NCBI RefSeq assembly: GCF_003386865.1 | Contig: NZ_QTUA01000001.1 | Coordinates: 1,798,001 to 1,862,000 of the forward strand | Length of the DNA: 64,000 bases | From: Calidifontibacter indicus | Lineage (GTDB): Bacteria; Actinomycetota; Actinomycetes; Actinomycetales; Dermatophilaceae | Direction of reading: 5' to 3' | In this document: one piece after another, positions 16,399-28,415 of the stretch | Numbering within the stretch: position 1 is the first letter of the stretch | Layout of the letters: the number at the start of each line of letters is the position of its first letter | Notes under the pieces: model-generated | The model's database searches: none | Seen by the model: only the letters and a program-made list of their open reading frames with translations | What the model was told of the DNA's origin: nothing | Made by a program: the position numbers and the translations under genes

Positions 16399-17426
16399 TG
16401 GACATCGACATGGCCGCACTCCGCGCGCTCGAACGCGAGCGCGAGATTCCGATGGACGTCATCGTGCCCGCCATCGAGCAGGCTCTGCTGACCGCATACC
16501 ACCGCGTCGACGGCGCGCTTCGGCACGCCCGCGTCGAACTCGACCGCAAGACCGGCCACGTCGTGGTCTGGGCGCGCGAGGACGGCGAGGTCGACGAGGA
16601 CGGCCTGCGCGGCGAGCCCGGCCCGGAGTTCGACGACACCCCCGACAACTTCGGTCGCGTCGCCGCGGCCACCGCCCGTCAGGTGATCGTGCAGCGGATG
16701 CGCGACGTCGAGGACGAAGCCATCCTCGGCGACTTCAAGGGCCGCGAGGGTGACATCGTGGCCGGTGTCATCCAGCAGTCGAACGACCCGCGCGTGGTGC
16801 GCGTCGACTTCGGCACCGTCGAGGGCTTCCTGCCCACCGCCGAGCAGGTGCCGGGTGAGGTCTACAAGCACGGCGAGCGGCTGCGTTGCTACGTCGTCAG
16901 CGTGAAGCGCGGCCCGAAGGGTCCGCAGATCGGCCTGTCGCGCACCCACCCCAACCTCGTCCGCAAGCTGTTCGCGCTCGAGGTGCCCGAGATCGCCGAC
17001 GGCACGGTGCAGATCGCCGCGCTCGCCCGTGAGGCCGGGCACCGCACCAAGCTCGCGGTCCACACCAAGGTGCCCGGGGTCAACGCCAAGGGTTCGTGTA
17101 TCGGCCCGATGGGGTCGCGGGTGCGCGCGGTCATGACCGAACTGCACGGCGAGAAGATCGACATCGTCGACTACTCCGAAGACCCGGCCGAGTTCGTGGC
17201 CGCGGCGCTGTCGCCGTCGCGGGTGACCTCGGTGGAAATCACCGACCGGGCCGCGAAGGCGGCGCGGGTGATCGTGCCCGACTTCCAGCTGTCGCTCGCG
17301 ATCGGCAAGGAAGGCCAGAACGCCCGGCTCGCAGCGAAGTTGACCGGCTGGCGGATCGACATCCGTCCCGACACCGCACCGGACGGCCCGGGTGCCGCGG
17401 CGGGAACCGCCGCCGGCCGGGAGTGA
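16398..17426 (+). CDS. nusA: Transcription termination/antitermination factor NusA
   Basis: This 342-residue actinobacterial-length NusA binds RNA polymerase and nascent RNA. It has the N-terminal RNAP-binding domain, an S1 domain ([12 protein letters not shown]...[12 protein letters not shown]) and two KH domains ([15 protein letters not shown] and [19 protein letters not shown]). It lacks the C-terminal acidic repeats of proteobacterial NusA, as expected. Both ends overlap neighbours (TGATG with rimP, GTGA with ylxR), indicating translational coupling. Confidence 0.97.
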   Translation: MDIDMAALRALEREREIPMDVIVPAIEQALLTAYHRVDGALRHARVELDRKTGHVVVWAREDGEVDEDGLRGEPGPEFDDTPDNFGRVAAATARQVIVQRMRDVEDEAILGDFKGREGDIVAGVIQQSNDPRVVRVDFGTVEGFLPTAEQVPGEVYKHGERLRCYVVSVKRGPKGPQIGLSRTHPNLVRKLFALEVPEIADGTVQIAALAREAGHRTKLAVHTKVPGVNAKGSCIGPMGSRVRAVMTELHGEKIDIVDYSEDPAEFVAAALSPSRVTSVEITDRAAKAARVIVPDFQLSLAIGKEGQNARLAAKLTGWRIDIRPDTAPDGPGAAAGTAAGRE

Positions 17427-17806
17427 ATCCTGCGGTAGACTTGCCGCCGGACGGTTCGCCGCCGTCGCCCCGAAAGCCACTCCACGCCGGTCTCCGGACG
17501 TGTGTCGGCTGCCGAGCCCGCGACGAACGGTCCGCACTGGTGCACCTCGTCGCGCAGACCGCTGGGGGCCCGCCACCACGGTGGCAGGTCGTGGTCGACG
17601 AACGAGGTGGGCTGCCCGGCAGGGGAGCCTGGTTGCATCCGCGTGCCGAGTGCGTCGAACGGGCCATCGCCCGCAAGGCGTTCGGGCGTGCGCTGCGCAC
17701 ACCGGAACCAGTGGACACCACGCCGTTGCAGGAGTGGTGGGCCATGCAAGACCTCGAGACACCGCCCGGTGTCGCGAGCCAGGAAAAGAACCGAAAGCGG
17801 GTTTGA
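17423..17806 (+). CDS. ylxR: YlxR/RnpM family protein
   Basis: This ~127-residue protein has the family signature [19 protein letters not shown] and [26 protein letters not shown]. YlxR is a small nucleic-acid-binding protein; the B. subtilis protein has been described as an RNase P modulator (RnpM). GTG at 17423 overlaps the nusA stop as GTGA, giving the start. The nusA-ylxR-infB order is strongly conserved. The N-terminal 20 residues before the signature are low complexity. Confidence 0.93.
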   Translation: MNPAVDLPPDGSPPSPRKPLHAGLRTCVGCRARDERSALVHLVAQTAGGPPPRWQVVVDERGGLPGRGAWLHPRAECVERAIARKAFGRALRTPEPVDTTPLQEWWAMQDLETPPGVASQEKNRKRV

Positions 17807-17913
17807 CGCTGATGAGCACCCGATGAGTACTCAGCGATGAGCATCACCCTCTACTGACGGTTCGCTCGCGACCCTTGTCGCGCTCGGACCGTCGCAATCC
17901 CAAAAGGAGAAGC

Positions 17914-20859
<2,946 letters not shown>

Positions 20860-20882
20860 TTCCTTGCGAAGTTCCAGCCAGC

Positions 20883-20918
20883 CGACAACGGCCCAGGTCA
20901 CGACCTGGGCCGTTGTCG
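20883..20918 (+). terminator. infB terminator hairpin
   Basis: A perfect 17-bp inverted repeat (arms 20883-20899 and 20902-20918, arm CGACAACGGCCCAGGTC) begins 24 bp after the infB stop and is followed by TTTCC. It ends the rimP-nusA-ylxR-infB transcript. Confidence 0.8.
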
Positions 20919-20946
20919 TTTCCTGCGCCCGGTAGCGTTGGCGGGC

Positions 20947-21963
20947 GTGAATGAGTACCTGGTGCTGGTCGCACCGTCCGCCAATCGGGTCTATGCCGAT
21001 GCCGCGCCTCGGCTCGCCGCGCAGGAGGCGATGGCAGTGCTCGGGGCGTTCGGGTCGTGGACGGCGGTCGCGCCGACCCAGGTCGCGGGGGTCGACTATC
21101 TGCGGGTCGAGTCCGACTCCGAGCACGCGCTCGACGTGTTGTCGAACCTGTCGGCCACCTTCGCGATCTTCGCCGCTGAGGGCGAGTTGCTGCGTCCGAT
21201 TCCGTTGCAGCGCAGGCAGTTCTACCCCGACGACGTGGTGACCATCCAGAAGTACCAAGGCAAGACCAACGAGCAGTGGACCCGCCTGCTGCTCAATGTC
21301 ACCGCCGCCGCGACCAAGCAGCCCGGCCGCTGGCTCGACGGGCGGCTCGACGTGATGGACCCGATGTGTGGTCGCGGCACCACGCTCAACATCGCGCTGC
21401 TCGCCGGCTACTCGGTGACCGGCGTCGACATCGACCGCAAGGACTACGACACCTACGCGGCGTTCCTGAAGACCTGGGCCCAGACCCACCGGCTCAAGCA
21501 CACGATGGATCGCGGCGCGAGCACCACCGGTGGGCGGGCCCGCGGGCGGGAGTTCACCCTCGAGGTGGCCCCGGACAAGGACGCGTTCAAGGCGGGGGAG
21601 ACCCACACCGTGCGTTACCTGTCGACCGACACCACCGAACTCTCCGGCCTGGTGCGTGCCGCGAGTATCGATGTCATCGTCACCGACACGCCGTACGGCG
21701 TGCAGCACGGCTCGCACGGCGACCGCCTGTCACGGCGTCCGATGGAGCTCATCGACCGTGCCCTGCCCGCGTGGACCACCACGCTGCGCACCGGCGGTGC
21801 GGTCGGGCTGTCGTACAACCGGCACGTGGCACCGGCCGACGAACTGGCACTCCTGCTCGAACAACACGGGCTCACCGTGGTCACCGACATCGAGGCGGCA
21901 CCCTTCCGGCACCGGGTCGACGCCTCGATCGACCGCGACCTGATCGTCGCCCGCAAGGACTGA
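20947..21963 (+). CDS. TRM11/RsmD-like SAM-dependent methyltransferase
   Basis: This ~338-residue protein has a Rossmann methyltransferase core: motif I DPMCGRGTTLNIALLAGYSVTGVDID and motif IV TDTPYGVQHGS, a (D/N)PPY-like motif typical of N-methylation of bases in RNA or DNA. An N-terminal ~130-residue domain precedes it. The closest families are TRM11/DUF43-like tRNA guanine-N2 methyltransferases, but the target is not certain. GTG at 20947 lies 8 bp after TAGCGT, suggesting a leaderless monocistronic mRNA. Confidence 0.75.
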   Translation: MNEYLVLVAPSANRVYADAAPRLAAQEAMAVLGAFGSWTAVAPTQVAGVDYLRVESDSEHALDVLSNLSATFAIFAAEGELLRPIPLQRRQFYPDDVVTIQKYQGKTNEQWTRLLLNVTAAATKQPGRWLDGRLDVMDPMCGRGTTLNIALLAGYSVTGVDIDRKDYDTYAAFLKTWAQTHRLKHTMDRGASTTGGRARGREFTLEVAPDKDAFKAGETHTVRYLSTDTTELSGLVRAASIDVIVTDTPYGVQHGSHGDRLSRRPMELIDRALPAWTTTLRTGGAVGLSYNRHVAPADELALLLEQHGLTVVTDIEAAPFRHRVDASIDRDLIVARKD

Positions 21964-21977
21964 TCGCTGCCACGACA

Positions 21978-22016
21978 AAGGGTTCCGGACACTGTGTCCA
22001 GTGACCGGAACCCCTT
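21978..22016. terminator. Convergent terminator between methyltransferase and secreted protein genes
   Basis: The stem AAGGGTTCCGG/CCGGAACCCCTT (arms near 21978-21988 and 22005-22016, one bulge) sits between two converging genes. It can serve both strands. Confidence 0.55.
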
Positions 22017-22033
22017 GCGTCCAACCGGATCGG

Positions 22034-22588
22034 TCAGGCGGGTGTCGCCGACGAGCTCGGCGCGGCATCCGACGTCGAGCGGCTGGAGCCGCTCGAACCA
22101 CTCGAGCCGCTCGAGCCCTCGGAGGAGCCCGACCGATCATCGCGCGGGCCGTGATCGCCATGGGCACCACGACCGGGGCCGCCCTTGCCGTCGCGTCCCG
22201 GGCCGCCGGTGCGCTCGGTGATCGTCTTGAGGTCCTTGCTCACCTCGTACATCACCTTGCTGCCCGACTTGGTGCCCATGACGTCGTACGAGCCGTCGGG
22301 GTCTTTCAGCACTCGCTCGATCGTGACGCCGGAGTACTTCGCGGTGACGGCCTTCTTGACGCTGTCGGCCTCGGTACCGGTGACCGTGGTGTGCTCGTGC
22401 CCGCCACGGTCGGCCTTGTCGTTCGTGTCGTCCTTCGTGTCGTCCTTCGCGTCGGTCGAACCGGAGGGCGACGTGCTGGTGGCCGACGCAGCGCTGCTGC
22501 CGTCCGCCATCGCGGTGGCTGCGGTGCCGACGCCGGCCGCCGCAACGGTGGCCAATGCCGCCGCTGCGACAATCTTCTTCCTCGCCAT
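22034..22588 (-). CDS. Secreted PepSY-like protein with Ser/Gly-rich tail
   Basis: This 184-residue protein has a signal peptide (MARKKIVAAAALATVAAAGVGTAATAMA, cleavage probably after AMA) and an acidic linker. A ~60-residue PepSY-like fold follows (ADSVKKAVTAKYSGVTIERVLKDPDG, then YDVMGTKSGSKVMYEVS). A Gly/His-rich and SGSS-repeat tail ends it. PepSY-type domains are usually inhibitory or ligand-binding modules outside the cell. No partner protease or two-component genes are adjacent. Function is unknown. Confidence 0.65.
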   Translation of the reverse strand: MARKKIVAAAALATVAAAGVGTAATAMADGSSAASATSTSPSGSTDAKDDTKDDTNDKADRGGHEHTTVTGTEADSVKKAVTAKYSGVTIERVLKDPDGSYDVMGTKSGSKVMYEVSKDLKTITERTGGPGRDGKGGPGRGAHGDHGPRDDRSGSSEGSSGSSGSSGSSRSTSDAAPSSSATPA

Positions 22589-22758
22589 GGTGTGCCTTCC
22601 TGTTTGCGTGGGGCCGGAGCTCTGGCCATTCGTTGATCGACCATCCGCGCCGCACCTGTCAGGAGGCTGTCACCGGCTTCGCACCACGCTGGGTGAAGCT
22701 GGGTGAACGTTGTGACCGGGCGGCAGGAGCACCCGTCGCGGCGCGATAGGTTTGGGGA

Positions 22759-23196
22759 ATGGCTGACCCCGCACGCGCCCGCAAGATCGCCGAACGCATC
22801 AAGGCCCTCGTGGCCGAATACCTGGAGTTCCGACTCAAGGACGAGCGGCTCGGATTCATCACCGTCACCGACGTCCGGGTGACCGGCGACCTGCAGCACG
22901 CGTCCGTCTTCTACACCGTGTTCGGCGACGAGGCGGCGCGCGCCGACACCGAGGCCGCGCTGGCCGACAACCGCGGCCGCATCCGCTCACACGTCGGCAA
23001 GGGACTCGGCATCCGGCTGACACCGTCGCTGGAGTTCATCCCCGACGCCATCCCCGAGGGTGCCGCCAACATCGAGGCCGCGCTGGCAGCCGCCAAGGAG
23101 CGTGACGCCGAACTCGCCCGCAACGCCGGCGGGGCCGCCTACGCGGGCGACGCCGACCCCTACCGCAAGCCCGCCGAGGACCGGCCGGAGGAATGA
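22759..23196 (+). CDS. rbfA: Ribosome-binding factor A
   Basis: This 145-residue single KH-like domain protein is needed for late 30S maturation. It has the family segments ARKIAERIKALVAEYLEFRLKDERLGFITVTDVRVTGDLQ (residues 5-44) and GKGLGIRLTPSLEFIPD. ATG at 22759 lies 6 bp after a TAGGTT hexamer, so its mRNA is probably leaderless and starts a new transcript separate from infB. Its stop overlaps truB (ATGA). Confidence 0.95.
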   Translation: MADPARARKIAERIKALVAEYLEFRLKDERLGFITVTDVRVTGDLQHASVFYTVFGDEAARADTEAALADNRGRIRSHVGKGLGIRLTPSLEFIPDAIPEGAANIEAALAAAKERDAELARNAGGAAYAGDADPYRKPAEDRPEE

Positions 23197-24110
23197 CCGA
23201 CGGCCTGCTGCTGGTCGACAAGCCGGCCGGCTGGACCAGTCACGACGTCGTCGCACGCACCCGGCGGCTGGCCGGCACGCGGCGGGTCGGACACGCCGGC
23301 ACGCTCGACCCGATGGCCACCGGCCTCCTGGTGCTCGGCATCAACCGGGCCACCAAGCTGCTGACCTTCCTCGTCGGCTGCGACAAGACCTACACCGCGA
23401 CGATCCGACTGGGTCAGACGACGGTCACCGACGACGCCGAGGGCGACATCACCGCGTCGGCCGATGCCACCGGCCTGTCCGAGGCGACCATCCGGACGGC
23501 GATCGCCGGACTGACCGGCGACATCGAGCAGGTGCCCAGCTCGGTCAGCGCCATCAAGGTCGACGGCAAACGCGCCTACGCCAAGGTGCGCGGCGGTGAC
23601 GAGGTCAAGTTGAAGGCCCGGCCGGTGACTGTGTCGAGCTTCGACCTGAGGTCGATCGAGGCGCGCCCCGAGGTTGGCCCCGGCGTCCTTGACCTTGAAG
23701 TCGAGGTCGAAGTTTCCTCGGGCACCTACGTCCGTGCCCTGGCGCGCGATCTCGGCGCTGCGCTGGGGGTCGGGGGACACCTGACCGCGCTGCGCCGCAC
23801 CCGGGTCGGGCGGTATCGCGTCGACGACGTGCCGACCCTCGAGGATCTGACGTCGCGGGTCCAGGCCGGGGACTCGCTGCCGGTGTTGCCGATGGCCGAC
23901 GCGGCACGCGCGCAGTTCGCGGTGCGCGAACTCGACGAGGCACAGGCGCGCACGCTGCGCTACGGCCAGAAGCTGGCGCCGGGTGGGCCGACCGAAGCCG
24001 TCGTCGCGGCCATCGCCCCCGGTCACGAAGGCGAGCCCGACGATCTCGTCGCGATCCTCGATCAGAGCGGGCCGCATCCCCGCTCGAGTGTGGTCTTCCC
24101 GCTCGCCTGA
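23193..24110 (+). CDS. truB: tRNA pseudouridine(55) synthase
   Basis: This 305-residue enzyme makes pseudouridine 55 in the T-loop of tRNAs. The catalytic Asp is in VGHAGTLDPMATGLLVLG, and the N-terminal LLVDKPAGWTSHDVV and the central VPSSVSAIKVDGKRAYAKVRGG motifs are standard. The C-terminal region has a PUA-like actinobacterial extension. ATG overlaps the rbfA stop. The length is normal. Confidence 0.96.
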   Translation: MTDGLLLVDKPAGWTSHDVVARTRRLAGTRRVGHAGTLDPMATGLLVLGINRATKLLTFLVGCDKTYTATIRLGQTTVTDDAEGDITASADATGLSEATIRTAIAGLTGDIEQVPSSVSAIKVDGKRAYAKVRGGDEVKLKARPVTVSSFDLRSIEARPEVGPGVLDLEVEVEVSSGTYVRALARDLGAALGVGGHLTALRRTRVGRYRVDDVPTLEDLTSRVQAGDSLPVLPMADAARAQFAVRELDEAQARTLRYGQKLAPGGPTEAVVAAIAPGHEGEPDDLVAILDQSGPHPRSSVVFPLA

Positions 24111-24177
24111 TCGCGATCGAGTCGATCGCGCCACACCACCGCCGCCGCCGACCGTGTCGCGCACTACAGTTGCCGCC

Positions 24178-25143
24178 GTGCTTGTGATCTCCCGCATCGA
24201 GGACGTGCCCACAGACCTCGGACCCACGGTCGTCGTCATGGGCAACTTCGACGGGGTGCATCGCGGCCACCAGGCGCTGCTGCGCCGTGTCTGCGAGCTG
24301 GCGGCCGAACGCTCCGCCGCGCCGGTCGCCGTCACCTTCGAGCCGCACCCGATCGCGGTGCTGCGCCCGCAGGACGCCCCCGACCAGATCACCGACCTGC
24401 AGACCCGCCTCGATCGGCTCGCCGAGTCCGGCGTCACCGCGACCTTGGTGCTGGAGTTCACCCACGAACTCGCGGCGATGACACCCGAGGAGTTCGTCGA
24501 GCAGGTGTTCGTCGAGCGGCTGCGCGCGACGGCTGTCGTCTGCGGCCACGACACCCGCTTCGGCGCGCGCAACTCCGGTGACGTCGACACGCTGCGCGAA
24601 CTGGGTGCCGACCACGGTTTCGAGGTCGTCGTCATCAACGACGTGATGGCCGACGAGGCCCATCACCGGTTCTCCTCGACCGGCGTCCGCCAGGCGCTGC
24701 GCGACGGCGACGTCACCGAGGCGGCCCGCATGCTCGGCCGTCCGCACACCGTCACCGGCATGGTCGTGCACGGCTTCGAGCGCGGGCGCGAGCTCGGCTT
24801 CCCGACCGCGAACCTCGCCGAAGATGCCACCGGCATGGTGCCGGCGGATGGCGTCTACGCCGGATACCTGGTGCGTCCGAACCTGCCGGCCGGAGCCGCC
24901 GACCACCGGATGCCCGCCGCGATCTCGGTGGGCACCAACCCGACCTTCGACGGCACCAAGCGCACGGTCGAGGCCTACGTGATCGACCGCACCGACCTCG
25001 ACCTCTACGACGAGGTCGTCACCGTCGAGTTCGTCCGCCGGTTGCGGGGCAACATCCGCTTCGAGGGCATCGACCCGCTCATCGAGCAGATGACGCGCGA
25101 CGTCGACCAGGCCCGCGAACTGTGCCCCGACCCCACCATCTGA
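24178..25143 (+). CDS. ribF: Bifunctional riboflavin kinase/FMN adenylyltransferase
   Basis: This ~321-residue protein converts riboflavin to FMN and FAD. The N-terminal nucleotidyltransferase domain has VVMGNFDGVHRGHQALL, and FSSTGVRQALRDGDV is its ISSTxIR equivalent. The C-terminal kinase domain carries GRELGFPTANL and VGTNPTFDGTKRTVEAYVID. GTG at 24178 begins 7 bp after TACAGT, giving a likely leaderless transcript. In related genomes rpsO and pnp often follow; here rodA follows after 28 bp. Confidence 0.95.
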   Translation: MLVISRIEDVPTDLGPTVVVMGNFDGVHRGHQALLRRVCELAAERSAAPVAVTFEPHPIAVLRPQDAPDQITDLQTRLDRLAESGVTATLVLEFTHELAAMTPEEFVEQVFVERLRATAVVCGHDTRFGARNSGDVDTLRELGADHGFEVVVINDVMADEAHHRFSSTGVRQALRDGDVTEAARMLGRPHTVTGMVVHGFERGRELGFPTANLAEDATGMVPADGVYAGYLVRPNLPAGAADHRMPAAISVGTNPTFDGTKRTVEAYVIDRTDLDLYDEVVTVEFVRRLRGNIRFEGIDPLIEQMTRDVDQARELCPDPTI

Positions 25144-25171
25144 GCCGCCGCGCGGCGCTCGGGGCCGACCG

Positions 25172-26332
25172 GTGAGCGTGACCCGCACTGCCGCCGGTGC
25201 ACCGCCGGGCGGCTGGACCGCCGACTCCCGGCAGCTGTCCTGGACCCGGTCGGACTGGGGTCTGCTGCTGGCGGCGAGTGCCCTCTGCGGGATCGGCGCA
25301 CTGCTGGTGTGGTCGGCCACCCGCCACGTCGACGGTGCCGGCTACCTGGTGCGACACCTCATCAACACCGCGATCGGAGTGACGCTCGCCGTGCTCGTCA
25401 TCCGCACCGATTCCCGGATCATCCGGGCGCTCGCGCCGTGGGTGTACCTCGGCGCGGTGCTCGGACTCGTGCTCGTGCTCAGCCCGCTCGGGTCGACGAT
25501 CAACGGATCGCGCTCCTGGATCCAGGTGCCCGGCTTCTCGATCCAGCCGGCCGAACTGGCGAAGGTTGCGCTATGCGTCGGGTTGGCGATGATCCTGGCC
25601 GAACGGGGCGAGCGCGCAGCGCCCCCGCCCCGGGCCGACGTCTGGCTCGCGGTGGTGATCGCGGGGGTGCCGATCCTGTTGGTGCTTGCGCAACCCGACC
25701 TCGGGTCGGCGCTGGTGTTGGTGATGCTCACCCTCGGTGTCGTCGCGGTCTCGGGCGCATCGCGCTGGTGGCTGATGTCGGCGGCCGCACTGATGGCGGC
25801 GGGCGTGTTCGCCGCCGTGCGCACCGACCTGCTCGACCCGTACCAGCGGGCTCGGCTGACCGCGTTCGCCGACCCCGGCGCCGACCCCACCGGCATCGGC
25901 TACCAGGTGCAGCAGGTGAAGATCGCGATCGGGTCGGGCGGCTGGACCGGACAGGGCCTGTTCAGCGGACGGCAGACCCAGGGCGGGTTCATCCCGTTCC
26001 AACAGACCGACTTCGTCTTCTCCGTCGCGGGGGAGGAGTTCGGCTTCATCGGCGCCCTGATCGTCGTCGCGCTGCTCGGACTGGTGGTGGTGCGCGGCAT
26101 CCTCATCGCCCGCCGCGCCCAGGACTCCTTCGGTCGTCTGGTGGCCGTCGGGGTGGTGGGTTGGTTCCTGTTCCAGATCCTGGAGAACCTCGGCATGAAC
26201 CTCGGGCTCATGCCGGTGACCGGGCTGCCGCTGCCGTTCGTGTCGTACGGCGGATCGAGCATGTTCGCCTGCTGGATCGCGATCGGTCTGCTGGAGAACG
26301 TCCACCTGGTCAGCCTGCGACGCCTCTACTGA
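25172..26332 (+). CDS. rodA: RodA/FtsW/SpoVE-family peptidoglycan glycosyltransferase
   Basis: This 386-residue SEDS protein has about ten membrane helices and polymerises lipid II glycan strands. Conserved pieces are INGSRSWIQVPGFSIQPAELAKVA, VLAQPDLGSALV, the extracellular GWTGQGLFSGRQTQGGFIPFQQTDFVFSVAGEEFGF stretch (about residues 268-303) and the terminal LPFVSYGGSSM. In many actinobacteria rodA ends an mreB-mreC-mreD-mrdA-rodA cluster; those partners are absent here and ribF lies directly upstream. FtsW cannot be excluded, but the following radical-SAM/rne genes match the rodA neighbourhood. Confidence 0.88.
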   Translation: MSVTRTAAGAPPGGWTADSRQLSWTRSDWGLLLAASALCGIGALLVWSATRHVDGAGYLVRHLINTAIGVTLAVLVIRTDSRIIRALAPWVYLGAVLGLVLVLSPLGSTINGSRSWIQVPGFSIQPAELAKVALCVGLAMILAERGERAAPPPRADVWLAVVIAGVPILLVLAQPDLGSALVLVMLTLGVVAVSGASRWWLMSAAALMAAGVFAAVRTDLLDPYQRARLTAFADPGADPTGIGYQVQQVKIAIGSGGWTGQGLFSGRQTQGGFIPFQQTDFVFSVAGEEFGFIGALIVVALLGLVVVRGILIARRAQDSFGRLVAVGVVGWFLFQILENLGMNLGLMPVTGLPLPFVSYGGSSMFACWIAIGLLENVHLVSLRRLY

Positions 26333-26450
26333 GCGGGCCGCGACCCATCACGGCGAATTATCGACCTAACGCGTGACGCTCACCGAACTCGCAAGTAACC
26401 TGGGTCACATCACCCGGGAGTCCGAACCCGGATGGAGGAGAGAAGAACCC

Positions 26451-28301
26451 ATGCCCATGATGTCCCAGCAGGATGAGAAGCCCGATCTCGCGGTGGTCGA
26501 GAACGCCGCCAAGTCGGTTGCCGACCTCTTCCTGGATCGCGTGTCGAAGACCCCCGACAAGGTCGCCTTCGAGTTCCCCGACGCCAACGAGAACTGGCAC
26601 CAGATGACGTGGCAGGAAGTGGACGAACGCGTCCGCCGCATCGCCGCCGGACTGGTCAGCCTCGGCGTCGAACTCGAGGACCGTTGCGCAATCGCCAGTG
26701 CCACCAGCGTCGAATGGGCGCTGATCGACCTGGGCATCATGCTCGCCGGCGCCGCCACCACGACGATCTACCCGACGTCCACCGTCGACGACACCCTGTA
26801 CATCGTCACCAACTCCGGCAGCAAAGTCGTCTTCACCGAGACCGACGCGCACAACAAGATCCTCACCGAGGGTCGCGACGCGATCGACTCCGTGGTCAAG
26901 GTCGTCACGATCAACGGCACGTCCGACGGCGACTGGATCATCTCGCTCGACGACCTCGAGAAGCTGGGCGAGGGCTACCTGGCCGATAACCCCGGATCGA
27001 TCGAGGAGCGGGTCGCGCAGATCAAGCCCGACGACCTGGCCACGCTGATCTACACCTCCGGCACCACCGGTCGTCCGAAGGGCGTTCGTCTGCCGCACAG
27101 CGCGTGGACCTACGAGGCCGCCGCCGTCGACTCCGTGCACATCCTCGGACCCGACGACAAGGCCTTCCTGTGGCTGCCGCTGGCCCACGTTTTCGGCAAG
27201 GTGCTGCTGACGCTGCCGCTGCAGGTCGGCTTCACCACCGCGATCGACGGACGCGTCGACAAGATCGTCGAGAACCTCCCGATCGTGAAGCCGGTCTGGA
27301 TGGGCGCCGCACCCCGCATCTTCGAGAAGGTCTACGGCCGCATCTCGATGATGATGCGTGACGAGGGCGGCGTGAAGGCCAAGCTGTTCGACTGGCACTC
27401 CGGCAACGCCGGCAAGGTGTCCGACGCCAACGCGTCCGGCCAGAAAATCGGTGCCGCGACGGCCCTGCAGCACAAGGTCGGCGACGCGATCATCGCCAAG
27501 AAGATCCGGGAGCGCTTCGGCGGCAACATCCGCTTCTTCATCTCGGGTTCGGCGGCGCTGAACCGCGACGTGGCGAAGTGGTTCGACGGCATGGGCATCC
27601 CGATCCTCGAGGGCTACGGCCTCACCGAGACCAGCGCGGCGTCGTTCGTCAACCGCCCCTACGCCAACGTTCCGGGCAGTGTCGGTTGGCCGCTGCCGGG
27701 CACCGAGGTGCAGATCGCGCAGGACGGCGAGATCCTCGTCAAGGGCCCCGGTGTCATGCAGGGTTACCGCGGTCTCGACGACGTCACCAAGGAGGTGCTC
27801 ACCGAGGACGGCTGGTTCCACACCGGCGACATCGGCGAGTTGAGCCCGACCGGTCACCTGCGCATCACCGACCGCAAGAAGGACCTCTTCAAGACGTCCA
27901 ACGGCAAGTACGTCGCGCCGAGCCAGATCGAGGCCACGTTCAAGGGCATCTGCCCGTTCGCCTCGCAGTTGGTCGTGGAGGGCGACGGGCGAAAGTTCGT
28001 GTCGGCGCTGATCACCCTCGACGAGGACTCCATCAAGGAATGGGCCGAGCACCACGGCGGCGACCTCAAGGGCGCCGACTACCAGACGATCGTCACCAGC
28101 GACAAGGTGCGCGACCTCGTCCAGGGTTACATCGACGAGCTCAACCGGGGCCTCGCCCGTTGGGAGCAGGTCAAGCGGTTCATCATCCTGCCGCGTGACC
28201 TGTCCATCGAGGAGGGCGAGATCACCCCGAGCCTGAAGCTCAAGCGCAAGATCGTCGTGCAGAAGTTCAAGGACGACCTCGACACGCTGTACGCGGACTG
28301 A
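26451..28301 (+). CDS. Long-chain acyl-CoA synthetase (FadD15-like)
   Basis: This ~616-residue AMP-forming ligase activates long-chain fatty acids. It has the P-loop-like TLIYTSGTTGRPKGVRLPH, GYGLTETSAASFVN, the adenylate-binding GWFHTGDIGELSPTGHLRITDRKKDLFKTSNGKYVAPSQIE stretch (about residues 460-500) and a C-terminal lid. I chose ATG at 26451 because GGAGGAG precedes it by about 10 bp. FadD15-type genes commonly sit near the rne cluster in actinobacteria. Two acyl-CoA dehydrogenases in this window are far away and not linked. Confidence 0.9.
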   Translation: MPMMSQQDEKPDLAVVENAAKSVADLFLDRVSKTPDKVAFEFPDANENWHQMTWQEVDERVRRIAAGLVSLGVELEDRCAIASATSVEWALIDLGIMLAGAATTTIYPTSTVDDTLYIVTNSGSKVVFTETDAHNKILTEGRDAIDSVVKVVTINGTSDGDWIISLDDLEKLGEGYLADNPGSIEERVAQIKPDDLATLIYTSGTTGRPKGVRLPHSAWTYEAAAVDSVHILGPDDKAFLWLPLAHVFGKVLLTLPLQVGFTTAIDGRVDKIVENLPIVKPVWMGAAPRIFEKVYGRISMMMRDEGGVKAKLFDWHSGNAGKVSDANASGQKIGAATALQHKVGDAIIAKKIRERFGGNIRFFISGSAALNRDVAKWFDGMGIPILEGYGLTETSAASFVNRPYANVPGSVGWPLPGTEVQIAQDGEILVKGPGVMQGYRGLDDVTKEVLTEDGWFHTGDIGELSPTGHLRITDRKKDLFKTSNGKYVAPSQIEATFKGICPFASQLVVEGDGRKFVSALITLDEDSIKEWAEHHGGDLKGADYQTIVTSDKVRDLVQGYIDELNRGLARWEQVKRFIILPRDLSIEEGEITPSLKLKRKIVVQKFKDDLDTLYAD

Positions 28302-28334
28302 CATCCGGCTCGACCAACCACAGGCTCGACCACA

Positions 28335-28376
28335 CGGACGGCCGGCTCGTACCCTCGGGTGCGGGCCGGCCGTTCG
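28335..28376 (+). terminator. Terminator after the acyl-CoA synthetase gene
   Basis: Inverted repeat CGGACGGCCGGC/GCCGGCCGTTCG (one mismatch) with an 18-nt loop lies 33 bp after the stop codon and ahead of a new leaderless-type promoter. Confidence 0.5.
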
Positions 28377-28415
28377 CGTTCGACGCGGACCCGACGCTGA
28401 CCTACCCTGGAGTTC

